64,000 nt of DNA. It comes from Streptomyces sp. NBC_00582 (GTDB lineage Bacteria > Actinomycetota > Actinomycetes > Streptomycetales > Streptomycetaceae). Positions 1 to 10,114 of the stretch are shown here, one piece after another. The stretch lies in contig NZ_CP107772.1 in assembly GCF_036345155.1 (NCBI RefSeq), forward strand, positions 1,736,001 to 1,800,000, given 5' to 3'. Made by a program: the position numbers and the translations under genes. The notes under the pieces are model-generated. The model worked only from the letters and a program-made list of their open reading frames with translations. It was not told the DNA's origin and ran no database searches. The stretch's first letter is position 1. Each line of letters begins with the position of its first letter.

Positions 1-359
1 GCCGCGACCTCGGTCAGCCACAGGTCGTCGGGGGCGCTGCCGTCCGGGTCCCAGCGCAGGAGCCGCGGATCGAGGTCGGGGATCGCGCCGTACAGGGCGG
101 CACAGCCGAGGGCCACCGACCACAGCCGGGCGGCGAGCCCCTGCTGGGCCACGGAGGCGGCGATCCGCTCCTCGGGGGCCCGCAGCGCCCGGCTCACCTT
201 CCGGACGCGGAAAGTCAGGCCGTTCCCGTGAACATCCGATGACCGGTCGTCGTAGACCGCCGCGAGGGTCGGCAGCGGGCGCGGCGGTTCTCCGGCCGCG
301 CGTAGGAGGAAGAAGCCGCCGAGCGGGCGCAGCGCGGCGAGTTCGGGGTCGAGGTCCAC
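1..359 (-). CDS. FhuF-like (2Fe-2S) iron reductase family protein, partial
   Basis: The 3' part of the gene lies beyond the left edge; about 119 N-terminal residues are visible. The reading frame is open from a GTG at 359 to base 1. It contains RVRKVSRAL and a stretch around AARLWSVALGCAALYG typical of streptomycete FhuF-like proteins, which reduce ferric siderophore iron through a C-terminal Cys-rich 2Fe-2S site. That Cys motif would lie outside the window, so the family call rests on the N-terminal half only. The start is uncertain: no clear ribosome binding site is visible and a TTG lies 18 bases upstream in frame. Confidence 0.5.
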   Translation of the reverse strand, partial: MDLDPELAALRPLGGFFLLRAAGEPPRPLPTLAAVYDDRSSDVHGNGLTFRVRKVSRALRAPEERIAASVAQQGLAARLWSVALGCAALYGAIPDLDPRLLRWDPDGSAPDDLWLTEVA

Positions 360-398
360 GACGTGCAGTAGTACCAAGGGGGTCAGGGGCCGCGATCA

Positions 399-410
399 GG
401 GGGATCCCCC
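399..410. repeat. perfect 12-bp palindrome in the intergenic gap 360-586
   Basis: GGGGGATCCCCC lies between the divergent FhuF-like gene and the DMT permease. It could be an operator or chance. I see nothing else convincing in this 227-bp gap. Confidence 0.3.
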
Positions 411-586
411 ACACGTCACCCGTCTGAGGGAGGACCGTGGTCCCCTCGTACTCCATCGGCAGTAGGACCCATTGAGTGCTCAGGTACGACGACGGGAACA
501 GATCGACAAGGCATCGTGTTGGTCATGAAAGCCGACCGTTCGCCGCGCCGGGTCCCGAGCCCCGGCCTTACGCAGAGGAACAGCTC

Positions 587-2966
<2,380 letters not shown>

Positions 2967-3109
2967 TCAGGAGGGGCAAAAGTACGGGTCGTTCACAGCC
3001 GGTGACAAGACCGCAATCAGCCGCTCCGGGTGCACCCATGGACGCCGGAAACCCGTAAGGATGGGCCCCAGAACGAAACAGACGGGCACCACCCCTAGGA
3101 GCCAGCCCT

Positions 3110-4549
3110 ATGAGCACTACAGCGCAGATCGGTGTGACGGGACTCGCGGTCATGGGCCGCAATCTCGCCCGCAACTTCGCGCGCAACGGTTACACGGTGG
3201 CGCTGCACAACCGGACGGTGGCGCGCACCCACGCGCTGGTGGAGGAGTTCGGGGACGAGGGCACGTTCGTGGCGGCGGAGACCGCCAAGGACTTCGTGGC
3301 GGCGCTGGAACGGCCCCGCCGACTCGTGATCATGGTGAAGGCCGGTGAGCCGACCGACGCGGTGATCCAGGAGTTCGCTCCGCTCCTCGAACCCGGCGAC
3401 ATGATCATCGACGGCGGCAACGCGCACTTCGCGGACACCCGGCGCCGGGAGCGCGAACTGCGCGAGCAGGGCATCCACTTCGTCGGCACGGGCATCTCCG
3501 GCGGTGAGGAGGGCGCGCTGCACGGGCCGAGCATCATGCCCGGCGGCTCGCCGGAGTCGTACGGCTCGCTCGGACCGATGCTGGAGAGGATCTCCGCGAA
3601 GGCGGCGGACGGCGCGCCCTGTGTCACGCACGTCGGGCCGGACGGCGCCGGGCACTTCGTGAAGATGGTCCACAACGGCATCGAGTACGCCGACATGCAG
3701 CTGATCGGTGAGGCGTACCAGCTGCTGCGGGATGTCGCCGGGTACGCGCCGGCGCAGATCGCGGAGATCTTCCGCACCTGGAACCGGGGCCGTCTCGACT
3801 CGTACCTGATCGAGATCACGGCCGAGGTGCTGTCCCATGTGGACGCGGCGACCGGGAAGCCGTTCGTGGACGTCGTCGTGGACCAGGCGGAGCAGAAGGG
3901 TACGGGCCGCTGGACGGTCCAGATCGCCCTCGACCTGGGCGTGCCGGTGTCGGGCATCGCCGAGGCGGTCTTCGCGCGCTCGCTGTCCGGACACGCCGCG
4001 CTGCGGGAGGCGTCGCGGGGGCTGGCCGGACCGAAGGCGGCGCCGCTGGGCGAGGCGGAGGCGGCGGCTTTCGCCGACCGGGTGGAGCAGGCGCTGTACG
4101 CCTCGAAGATCGTGTCGTACACCCAGGGGTTCCACGAGGTCGCGGCGGGCAGCGAGGAGTACGGCTGGGACATCGACCTCGGCGCCGTCTCCGCGATCTG
4201 GCGGGGCGGGTGCATCATCAGGGCGGCGTTCCTGGACCGGATCCGGGCGGCGTACGACGCGCGGGCGGATCTGCCGAGTCTGCTGTCGGACGAGACGTTC
4301 GCCGCGGAGATCGGGGCCGCGCAGGACGACTGGCGTGAGGTGGTGGCGGCCGCCGTGCGGCAGGGGGTGCCGACGCCCGGGTTCGCGGCGGCGCTCGCGT
4401 ACTACGACGCGTTGCGTGCCGAGCGGTTGCCTGCGGCGCTCACGCAGGGGCAGCGGGACTTCTTCGGGGCGCACACGTATCGGAGGGTGGACCGGGAGGG
4501 GGCCTTCCACACGCTGTGGGGCGGGGACCGGTCGGAGGTGCACGCGTAG
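3110..4549 (+). CDS. gnd: 6-phosphogluconate dehydrogenase (NADP+, decarboxylating)
   Basis: 479 residues, the usual length of the dimeric enzyme. It oxidatively decarboxylates 6-phosphogluconate to ribulose 5-phosphate in the oxidative pentose phosphate pathway. Visible signatures are the N-terminal Rossmann start GLAVMGRNLARNFARNGY, IIDGGNAHFADT, the substrate loop GISGGEEGALHGPSIMPGG and KMVHNGIEYADMQLIGEAY with the catalytic Lys. The C-terminal helical domain is complete and ends near the usual basic tail. AGGAG sits at the right distance before the ATG. Confidence 0.97.
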   Translation: MSTTAQIGVTGLAVMGRNLARNFARNGYTVALHNRTVARTHALVEEFGDEGTFVAAETAKDFVAALERPRRLVIMVKAGEPTDAVIQEFAPLLEPGDMIIDGGNAHFADTRRRERELREQGIHFVGTGISGGEEGALHGPSIMPGGSPESYGSLGPMLERISAKAADGAPCVTHVGPDGAGHFVKMVHNGIEYADMQLIGEAYQLLRDVAGYAPAQIAEIFRTWNRGRLDSYLIEITAEVLSHVDAATGKPFVDVVVDQAEQKGTGRWTVQIALDLGVPVSGIAEAVFARSLSGHAALREASRGLAGPKAAPLGEAEAAAFADRVEQALYASKIVSYTQGFHEVAAGSEEYGWDIDLGAVSAIWRGGCIIRAAFLDRIRAAYDARADLPSLLSDETFAAEIGAAQDDWREVVAAAVRQGVPTPGFAAALAYYDALRAERLPAALTQGQRDFFGAHTYRRVDREGAFHTLWGGDRSEVHA

Positions 4550-4597
4550 CGCCTGCCGGCGGGGGGCCTTGGTGGGGTGCGGGTGGGTGGGGCTGGT

Positions 4598-4991
4598 CGC
4601 GCCGTTCCCCGCGCCCCTTCCAGGGCGGGTGCGGGACGGTGGGGGCTCCTCGCGCCGTTCCCCGCGCCCCTTCGAAGGCGGGTGCGGGACGGTGGGGGCT
4701 CCTCGCGCCGCTCCCCGCGCCCCTTCGAAGGCGGGTGCGGGACGGTGGGGGCTCCTCGCGCCGTTCCCCGCGCCCCTTCCAGGGAGGGTGCGGGACGGTG
4801 AGGGCTCCTCGCGCCGTTCCCCGCGCCCCTTCCAGGGCGGGTGCGGGACGGTGGGGGCTCCTCGCGCCGTTCCCCGCGCCCCTTCCAGGGCGGGTGCGGG
4901 ACGGTGGGGGCTCCTCGCGCCGCTCCCCGCGCCCCTTCCCGGGCGGGTGCGGGACGGTGGGGGCTCCTCGCGCCGTTCCCCGCGCCCCTGG
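4598..4991. repeat. tandem array of 53-bp repeats built on a common Streptomyces intergenic element
   Basis: Eight copies of a core reading CGCGCCGTTCCCCGCGCCCC begin at 4598, 4651, 4704, 4757, 4810, 4863, 4916 and 4969, always 53 bp apart. Each is followed by a GGGCGGGTGCGGGACGGTG-type spacer. Variants are few: TTCGAAGG in units 2-3, CAGGGAGG in unit 4, CCCGGGCGG in unit 7, and CTCC for TTCC in units 3 and 7. The first core follows GGCTGGT, as in the widespread single-copy element of streptomycetes. The array fills most of the 487-bp gap after gnd. Long open frames across it are repeat artefacts. Confidence 0.9.
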
Positions 4992-5036
4992 GGGTGTTGC
5001 GGTGGGCGGTGTTTGGAATGTGCCGCCCATGCGTTT

Positions 5037-5249
5037 CTATGTCAGCGGCGGGCCCGGTTCCGGGTTCGGGACGGGTTCCGGGCCTGGCGGGATCGGGGAC
5101 GGGGAGGGGTCCGGCGGTGGGCCCGGCATCGGGGGCGGCTGGGGAGCCGGTGGGGGTTCGGGGGCCGGCACCGGGGTGGGGAAGGGGTCCGGTGGGCCCG
5201 GGGGCGGTGTCGGTGTGGGCGGGGCGGGGTCGGGGGGTGGGGTGGTCAT
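5037..5249 (-). CDS. small proline-rich protein (hypothetical)
   Basis: 70 residues, over half of them Pro in runs alternating with acidic and small residues; no domain is recognisable. It could be genuine because the ATG is preceded at good spacing by GGAGGA and it is co-oriented with the GNAT and panD genes upstream. Low-complexity GC-rich DNA readily yields such ORFs, however, so it may be non-coding. No membrane segment or signal peptide is visible. Confidence 0.4.
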   Translation of the reverse strand: MTTPPPDPAPPTPTPPPGPPDPFPTPVPAPEPPPAPQPPPMPGPPPDPSPSPIPPGPEPVPNPEPGPPLT

Positions 5250-5351
5250 CGTGTCCTCCGGCCAGTCGTCAGGCTTGGCTCTGGACTACTCCCCCACGTA
5301 CCCGACGCCGCCCCGGACACTCACCCGGGTGGGCCCGTCCCGGGTGGGCGG

Positions 5352-5699
5352 TCAGAAGCGGCCGGGGTGGCTGCGCAGCCAGTCCTTCGCGGCCGTGAGC
5401 AGTGCCGGGTCGGCCGGCGGGGCCTCCTCCGGGTGGCGGGCGGCCCACTGCACGACGTACGGGCAGAGCGGGGCGACCGGAATGCCCTCGCGCGCGGCGA
5501 TGACGTACAGCTCGCGCGCGAGGGACCCCGCGATGCCCTTGCCCTCGTGGGCCGGCTCCACGATGGTGTGCACCGGGACGAGGGCGCGGGCGGGCGCCTC
5601 CAGGACGAAGTACTCGATGCGCCCCACGACCTCGCCCGCCCCGCCGAGGGCTTCGAGGCGGCCCGCCGCCCGGTCGTCGCGGATCTCGATGTCGCTCAT
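5352..5699 (-). CDS. GNAT-family N-acetyltransferase (short, YjdJ/Gcn5-related type)
   Basis: 115 residues. It matches the compact GNAT subfamily that opens with a short beta-hairpin (RLEALGGAGEVVGRIEYF). The acetyl-CoA loop region is VEPAHEGKGIAGSLARE (motif A, Q/RxxGxG/A-like), followed by a conserved LCPYVVQW segment and a HPE element. It probably acetylates a small amine or protein; the substrate is unknown. The start at 5699 has GGGAG five bases upstream; a GTG two codons earlier overlaps that site. It sits 47 bases downstream of panD on the same strand. Confidence 0.85.
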   Translation of the reverse strand: MSDIEIRDDRAAGRLEALGGAGEVVGRIEYFVLEAPARALVPVHTIVEPAHEGKGIAGSLARELYVIAAREGIPVAPLCPYVVQWAARHPEEAPPADPALLTAAKDWLRSHPGRF

Positions 5700-5746
5700 G
5701 GGCACTCCCGGTGCGATGGCTGCGGACGGTCCGGCCGACGCGTCGC

Positions 5747-6166
5747 TCAGACGGAGACCGCGTGCGGACTGCGCCGCTGGTCGGAGCCCGGAACCGGCTC
5801 CGACGGGTCGGCCCCGAGGGCCACGATCCGGTTGTCGCCGTCCACGTGCACGACCCGCGGCTTCAGCGCCCTCGCCTCGGCGTCGGTGACCTGAGCGTAA
5901 CTGATGATGATCACCAGATCTCGGGGGTGCACGAGATGGGCGGCGGCACCGTTGATCCCGACCACCCCCGAGCCACGCTCACCCTCGATGACGTACGTCT
6001 CCAGCCGGGCGCCGTTGGTGATGTCGACGATGTGGACCAGCTCACCGGGCAGCAGATCGGCGGCGTCCAGCAGGTCGGCGTCGATGGTCACGGATCCCAC
6101 GTAGTGCAGGTCGGCCTGGGTGACGGTGGCGCGGTGGATCTTGGACTTGAACAGAGTACGCAGCAT
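5747..6166 (-). CDS. panD: aspartate 1-decarboxylase (pyruvoyl-dependent)
   Basis: 139 residues, the normal proenzyme length. It decarboxylates L-aspartate to beta-alanine for pantothenate and CoA synthesis. The self-processing site Gly24-Ser25 is intact in YVGSVTID; cleavage there makes the catalytic pyruvoyl group. [20 protein letters not shown] is the canonical N-terminus and [15 protein letters not shown] the substrate-site region. The ATG at 6166 follows AGGAGT; the upstream in-frame extension to 6211 has no family similarity. The gene marks the left border of the defence-like island. Confidence 0.97.
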   Translation of the reverse strand: MLRTLFKSKIHRATVTQADLHYVGSVTIDADLLDAADLLPGELVHIVDITNGARLETYVIEGERGSGVVGINGAAAHLVHPRDLVIIISYAQVTDAEARALKPRVVHVDGDNRIVALGADPSEPVPGSDQRRSPHAVSV

Positions 6167-6340
6167 TTGGACTCCTGAAAGACGGCTCCCTGCCCGCTTA
6201 CTGCAGGTCAAGGGCGGTCTTCACTCTACTGGGCACCTCGGACGCCAAGACTGTGAGGTACATCGCTTCGCCATGTCAGCTCCCGCACAGGCGAATTCAG
6301 GGAGCGGCGCTCGCGTGGGAGGGCGTGCCACCATGGTCGA

Positions 6341-7291
6341 ATGACTGGTGCGCGGTTCCAGATCCTGGCACTTGACGGTGGTGGGCTGCGGGGGATCTTC
6401 TCGGCCGCAGTGCTCGCGGCGTTGGAGGAGGACGCGGGCGTGAGGGTGGTGGATCATTTCGATCTGATCGCCGGAACGTCGACGGGCGGAATCATCTCAC
6501 TCGGCCTCGGCCTCGGAATGCGGCCGCGCGAGATACTCGACTTCTACCTCAGGCTGGGGCCGCGCGTGTTCAAGAACATGATGGGGCTCCGCACGGCACG
6601 CCAGCTCGTCCGGGCGAAATACGCATCGGGCCCGTTGGAGTCGGCGCTGCGCGAGGTCTTCGGCGATCGGACCTTCGGGGAGAGTTCCAAGCGGCTCGTC
6701 ATCGCCTCGTACAACCTCGGCGCCGACGACGTCTATCTGTTCCGGACGGCGCACCATCCGAGGCTCGCGCGTGACTGGCGGGAGCACGCGTACGCCGTCG
6801 CCATGGCCACGGTTGCCGCGCCGACCTATCTGCCGGGATATCCGCTGTCCGGCACGCGACTGGTCGACGGCGGGCTCTGGGCCAACAATCCGTCGATGAT
6901 CGCGCTGGTCGAAGCGGTCGGAACCTGTGCGGTGCCTCTCGACGCGCTGCACGTGTTCAGTCTGGGCACGACCACCGAAGCCCGTCATCGCAGCCGTCGA
7001 CTCGACCGGGGCGGGATGGTGCAGTGGGGCCGCGATGCCGTCGACGTCATCTTGCGCGCGCAGTCGATCAGTGCGAACAACCAGGTGCATCACCTGACAT
7101 CGCCACAGCGGTTGCTGCGCCTGAACCCGGTCGTTCCTGCTGGACTCACGGCGTTGGACAAGGTGGACGCCGACGATCTGATCGGCTGGGCCTCGCACTT
7201 GAGCCGGTCGGCGGGGCCGCGATTCAGGGAATTCCTTGAGCACAGGGCACCACGATTCGCACCCTTCCACGGCTCGAACGGTGCGGCCTGA
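6341..7291 (+). CDS. patatin-like phospholipase, CapV-type
   Basis: 316 residues. The patatin fold spans about 6-220: oxyanion loop DGGGLRG at 12-18, nucleophile Ser47 in GTSTG and catalytic Asp176 in DGG give an intact Ser-Asp dyad. In CBASS antiphage systems such enzymes (CapV) are switched on by a cyclic nucleotide and destroy the cell membrane. That role is suggested here by a CD-NTase gene 535 bases downstream on the same strand. No signal peptide or membrane helix is seen, as expected for a cytosolic effector. The ATG at 6341 has no strong ribosome site. A housekeeping lipase role cannot be excluded. Confidence 0.85.
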   Translation: MTGARFQILALDGGGLRGIFSAAVLAALEEDAGVRVVDHFDLIAGTSTGGIISLGLGLGMRPREILDFYLRLGPRVFKNMMGLRTARQLVRAKYASGPLESALREVFGDRTFGESSKRLVIASYNLGADDVYLFRTAHHPRLARDWREHAYAVAMATVAAPTYLPGYPLSGTRLVDGGLWANNPSMIALVEAVGTCAVPLDALHVFSLGTTTEARHRSRRLDRGGMVQWGRDAVDVILRAQSISANNQVHHLTSPQRLLRLNPVVPAGLTALDKVDADDLIGWASHLSRSAGPRFREFLEHRAPRFAPFHGSNGAA

Positions 7292-7314
7292 GTGCGATAC
7301 ACAAAAGATGTGCG

Positions 7315-7761
7315 CTACGGGGAATGCGCCGGTCCGGCGCTCTCGGCCACAGGCACCACGCTCAAATGGTAGATGGCGCCGGTCTTGTCGGCATACAGAC
7401 TGAACACGCCCATCCGACTCACCCCGTTGATATGCCAGTAGGTGTCGTCGACCAACACCATGTGGTACACCTGGCTGTCGAGGTGCCCAGCGCTGCTCAG
7501 CAGCAATTGAGCCTTTTGCAGCACCTGAGGGGAATCCAACTGGGGCCTGTGAGCCGACATGATGCCGCTCTCCGCGATAAGATCGGCGATCTTTCCGAGG
7601 TTTTTCGGGGACACACTGCGCAGGCTGCCGACAGCCAGCCGCAGAACCTCGGATCTCAGTCCAAGGTCATCGGCGCCGTCGGCGACATGGTCGCCCATGT
7701 CATCGTCCACCTCCAGGTACAGTCCGCCCCCGCCCTGAAGCGGGAATCCCAGAAATCCCAT
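7315..7761 (-). CDS. unrecognised 148-aa protein inside the CBASS-like locus
   Basis: I do not recognise this protein. It has a Gly/Leu-rich N-terminus (FPLQGGGG), an acidic stretch (EVDDDMGDHVADGADD), a helical middle and a beta-rich C-terminal part around VYHMVLVDDTYWHINGVSR. It looks like a real soluble protein rather than a shadow of the opposite strand. It lies between the patatin and CD-NTase genes but on the other strand: convergent with the first, divergent from the second with only 65 bases for both promoters. The ATG start lacks a good ribosome site and may be wrong by some codons. Confidence 0.65.
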   Translation of the reverse strand: MGFLGFPLQGGGGLYLEVDDDMGDHVADGADDLGLRSEVLRLAVGSLRSVSPKNLGKIADLIAESGIMSAHRPQLDSPQVLQKAQLLLSSAGHLDSQVYHMVLVDDTYWHINGVSRMGVFSLYADKTGAIYHLSVVPVAESAGPAHSP

Positions 7762-7826
7762 ACGTCCATCATGACAGCACCCGGACTCAGAACGGCGCGT
7801 GTCCAGGAAAGCGACTCGGGGTTCAG

Positions 7827-8750
7827 GTGTGGCCGGTGACGGGGACCGACCTCCATGACTTCAGGACATTCCTCGAACGGCACGTCAACATCGACAGAGC
7901 GCGTCTTCGGAGGCTGGAGGAGACGGTTCAACGACTCCAAGCGGCACTTCGGCGGCACGCGGGGTTCCGCGAGACCGAACCTCTGTTCCTGCCCCAGGGC
8001 TCATGGGCGCAGCAGACGATCATCGCTCCAGGGCGCCGAACCGACTTCGACGCGGATCTCCTCGTTTCCCGGCGGCCCGAGCCCTCGTGGAGTGCGAGAC
8101 CGGCCGAGTACCTGTACTCGTTGCAGGCGATGGTGGCCGAGAGTCTCGGGAGCCGGCACTCCGTCCGGGTGAAGACACGATGCGTCGAGGTGTCGTTCGA
8201 AGACCACCACGTCGACCTCGTCCCCTATGTCCCGCGGCCCTTCACAGGCAGCCTGTCACCCGGCTCCATCGTGAATCGCGCCGAGAACCGATTCGAGCCG
8301 GTCGACCCCGATGGCTTCACCCGATGGTTCCTCGACCGCGACAGCGCGGCCGGCGGGCATCTGCGCCATGTCACACGGTTGTTGAAGTTCGCCCGCGACC
8401 GGGAATCCGGGCTCGAAGTCCCGTCGGTCATCCTGACGGTTCTGCTCGGTCGGCAGATACGTCGTGCGACCGCGGCAGGCGGCGGCTACATCGATCTCCC
8501 GACCGCGCTCCGCACTGTTCTCACCGACCTGGCCCACTGGCTCTCCCTACGGCCGACGCTTCCCGAGATCGCCGACCCCAGCTGCTCGAAGGCCGAGTTC
8601 GGACACCGCCTGAACGCGCATTCCTATGGACGACTGCGAAGCTGGATCGCCGAGTGCTCCTTTCTCGTCGAGTCCGCCTCCACCGCTCAGGACGACACCG
8701 AGCGGCTCCGGTGCTGGCGGCTGCTGTTCGGAGACGGGTTCGGCGAGTGA
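7827..8750 (+). CDS. CD-NTase (CBASS oligonucleotide cyclase, SMODS-type nucleotidyltransferase)
   Basis: 307 residues. The nucleotidyltransferase signature is complete: Gly58-Ser59 in LPQGSWAQQT, metal-binding Asp73 and Asp75 in TDFDADL, and the third acidic residue Asp130 in VDLVPYV. The downstream helix region NRFEPVDPDGFTRWF and RLLKFARD followed by SVILTVLLG matches CD-NTases that make cyclic di- or trinucleotide alarm signals in CBASS. The product nucleotide cannot be told from sequence. The likely receptor is the upstream CapV-like patatin. The GTG at 7827 is tentative; a second GTG three codons on is equally possible. Its end lies 13 bases from the end of the convergent TPR gene. Confidence 0.85.
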   Translation: MWPVTGTDLHDFRTFLERHVNIDRARLRRLEETVQRLQAALRRHAGFRETEPLFLPQGSWAQQTIIAPGRRTDFDADLLVSRRPEPSWSARPAEYLYSLQAMVAESLGSRHSVRVKTRCVEVSFEDHHVDLVPYVPRPFTGSLSPGSIVNRAENRFEPVDPDGFTRWFLDRDSAAGGHLRHVTRLLKFARDRESGLEVPSVILTVLLGRQIRRATAAGGGYIDLPTALRTVLTDLAHWLSLRPTLPEIADPSCSKAEFGHRLNAHSYGRLRSWIAECSFLVESASTAQDDTERLRCWRLLFGDGFGE

Positions 8751-8763
8751 GAGTTCCCTCGGT

Positions 8764-10110
8764 TCATTCCGAACGTCCGTGCTCTGTCAGAAGGCGTTCC
8801 AGCGCGACTGAGCCGTTCCGCAGGTGTGGTGGGCCGCCTCCGCCGACGGCGCGGAGTTCCTCACCGTCCTCCATGTACGCGGGGAGCCGAGCGGGCCAGC
8901 CGCAGTCGACCGTCGGCGGCACCACCGACGGCATCTCGGACGCGGCGCTGTCCAGGGAGGTGATGCCCCGAGGCAGCTCCATCCCCGGCCGCAGCGTCGT
9001 GGCGCGCATGGCTTCGATCAGTTCGGCGAGCAGAGCGCTGTCACCGGAACCCGCCGCAAGTTCGAGTGCTTTTCCGGCGGCCTGCTCGGTCGCGGTCCGC
9101 CACTCGGCGCGCGCCGTCACCTCCGGCAGCCCCCAGGTCATCGATCGCATGACGGCCCAGGCGGGAACGACGTAGGACAACGCCCGTTCTGGATCACCAC
9201 TCCAGCTGACACCGAGATTGTGAACGGCATGCGCCAGCGCCAACCACTGTCCTGTATGCCGGTAGGACTCAGCGGCGGCTTCGAACCTCTCGCGAGCCAG
9301 GGAAAGGTCGCCGCCATCAAGAGCCATGATCCCGAGTCCGAGCAGTGAGTCGGCGATCTCGTGCTCACGATGGGTGGCCCGGTAGCCCTCCATGGCCCGC
9401 CGGTACAACTCGGCGGCCTCCGTCGGATTGCCCGAGACCCGGGCGAGCTCTGCCAGATTGTGGTCGAGCTGCGCCCACTTCGACGCCACGCCAAGGCGCT
9501 CGTACGTCGCGCGGGACCGTGTGAGGCGCACGTGTGCCTCCGCATAACGCGCCAAAGCCTTCAGCGCCAAGCCCGCGTTCTCGTCGACTTCGGCCATCTT
9601 GACCAGAAGAACGTCCCCTGACAACTGCGCTCGATAGCCGTCCTCCGCCGCAGACAGGTGACGCAAAGCCGCACCGCACTGCCCGAGCCCGATCAGCACC
9701 GCCGCGATGTTCACCCTGCAGTCGGCGGCTCTGACCAGGTCGATGCCTTCGATGCCGAGCAGAGCGCGATAGTAGTACCACCGTGCCCGGTAGAGGTCGC
9801 TACGTGTGTAGGCCACATTGCCCAGGTACTGCTCGACGAGCGCGACGGCGTGAAAGCTGGAGATGGCCACATATTGGTCACGCGCGCTGTTGTACAGACG
9901 GTCGGCCTCTTCGAGCTCATTGCGCATCCAGCAGATGGTGGCGAGATTGCAGACGACGTCTGCGGCCCGCCCCTTGTCGTCGATGGACTCATAGAGCTGG
10001 AGGGCGCGACCGTAGGACTGCTCGGCACTGTCCAACCTGCCGTCCGTAAGTGCTCTGTTGCCCTGCTCGAGGAGCTCGTCGGCTGCTCGCCGGTCGGCAC
10101 CGCCACTCAT
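8764..10110 (-). CDS. tetratricopeptide-repeat protein, last gene of the TPR-CHAT-TPR operon
   Basis: 448 residues, mostly helical repeats of the TPR type from about 10 to 360. Clear units include AEQSYGRALQLYESIDDKGRAADVVCNLA, written here only in part, and AAELYRRAMEGYRAT. The last 90 residues lack repeats and end in a Pro/Gly-rich stretch and a short helix. No enzyme motif is seen; a scaffold or sensor role is inferred. The ATG is four bases after the stop of the CHAT gene with no strong ribosome site, suggesting translational coupling. It converges on the CD-NTase gene. Confidence 0.85.
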   Translation of the reverse strand: MSGGADRRAADELLEQGNRALTDGRLDSAEQSYGRALQLYESIDDKGRAADVVCNLATICWMRNELEEADRLYNSARDQYVAISSFHAVALVEQYLGNVAYTRSDLYRARWYYYRALLGIEGIDLVRAADCRVNIAAVLIGLGQCGAALRHLSAAEDGYRAQLSGDVLLVKMAEVDENAGLALKALARYAEAHVRLTRSRATYERLGVASKWAQLDHNLAELARVSGNPTEAAELYRRAMEGYRATHREHEIADSLLGLGIMALDGGDLSLARERFEAAAESYRHTGQWLALAHAVHNLGVSWSGDPERALSYVVPAWAVMRSMTWGLPEVTARAEWRTATEQAAGKALELAAGSGDSALLAELIEAMRATTLRPGMELPRGITSLDSAASEMPSVVPPTVDCGWPARLPAYMEDGEELRAVGGGGPPHLRNGSVALERLLTEHGRSE

Positions 10111-10114
10111 GTCG

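Noticed and set aside
4598..4991. CRISPR array
   Set aside because: Repeats and spacers are both near-identical in all units, the period is exact and no cas gene is present; it is a plain tandem repeat.
4440..5030. Long repetitive ORFs across the tandem array on both strands (for example 196 aa minus strand)
   Set aside because: They exist because 53-bp GC-rich repeats lack stops in several frames; each frame gives low-complexity repeats and no ribosome site fits.
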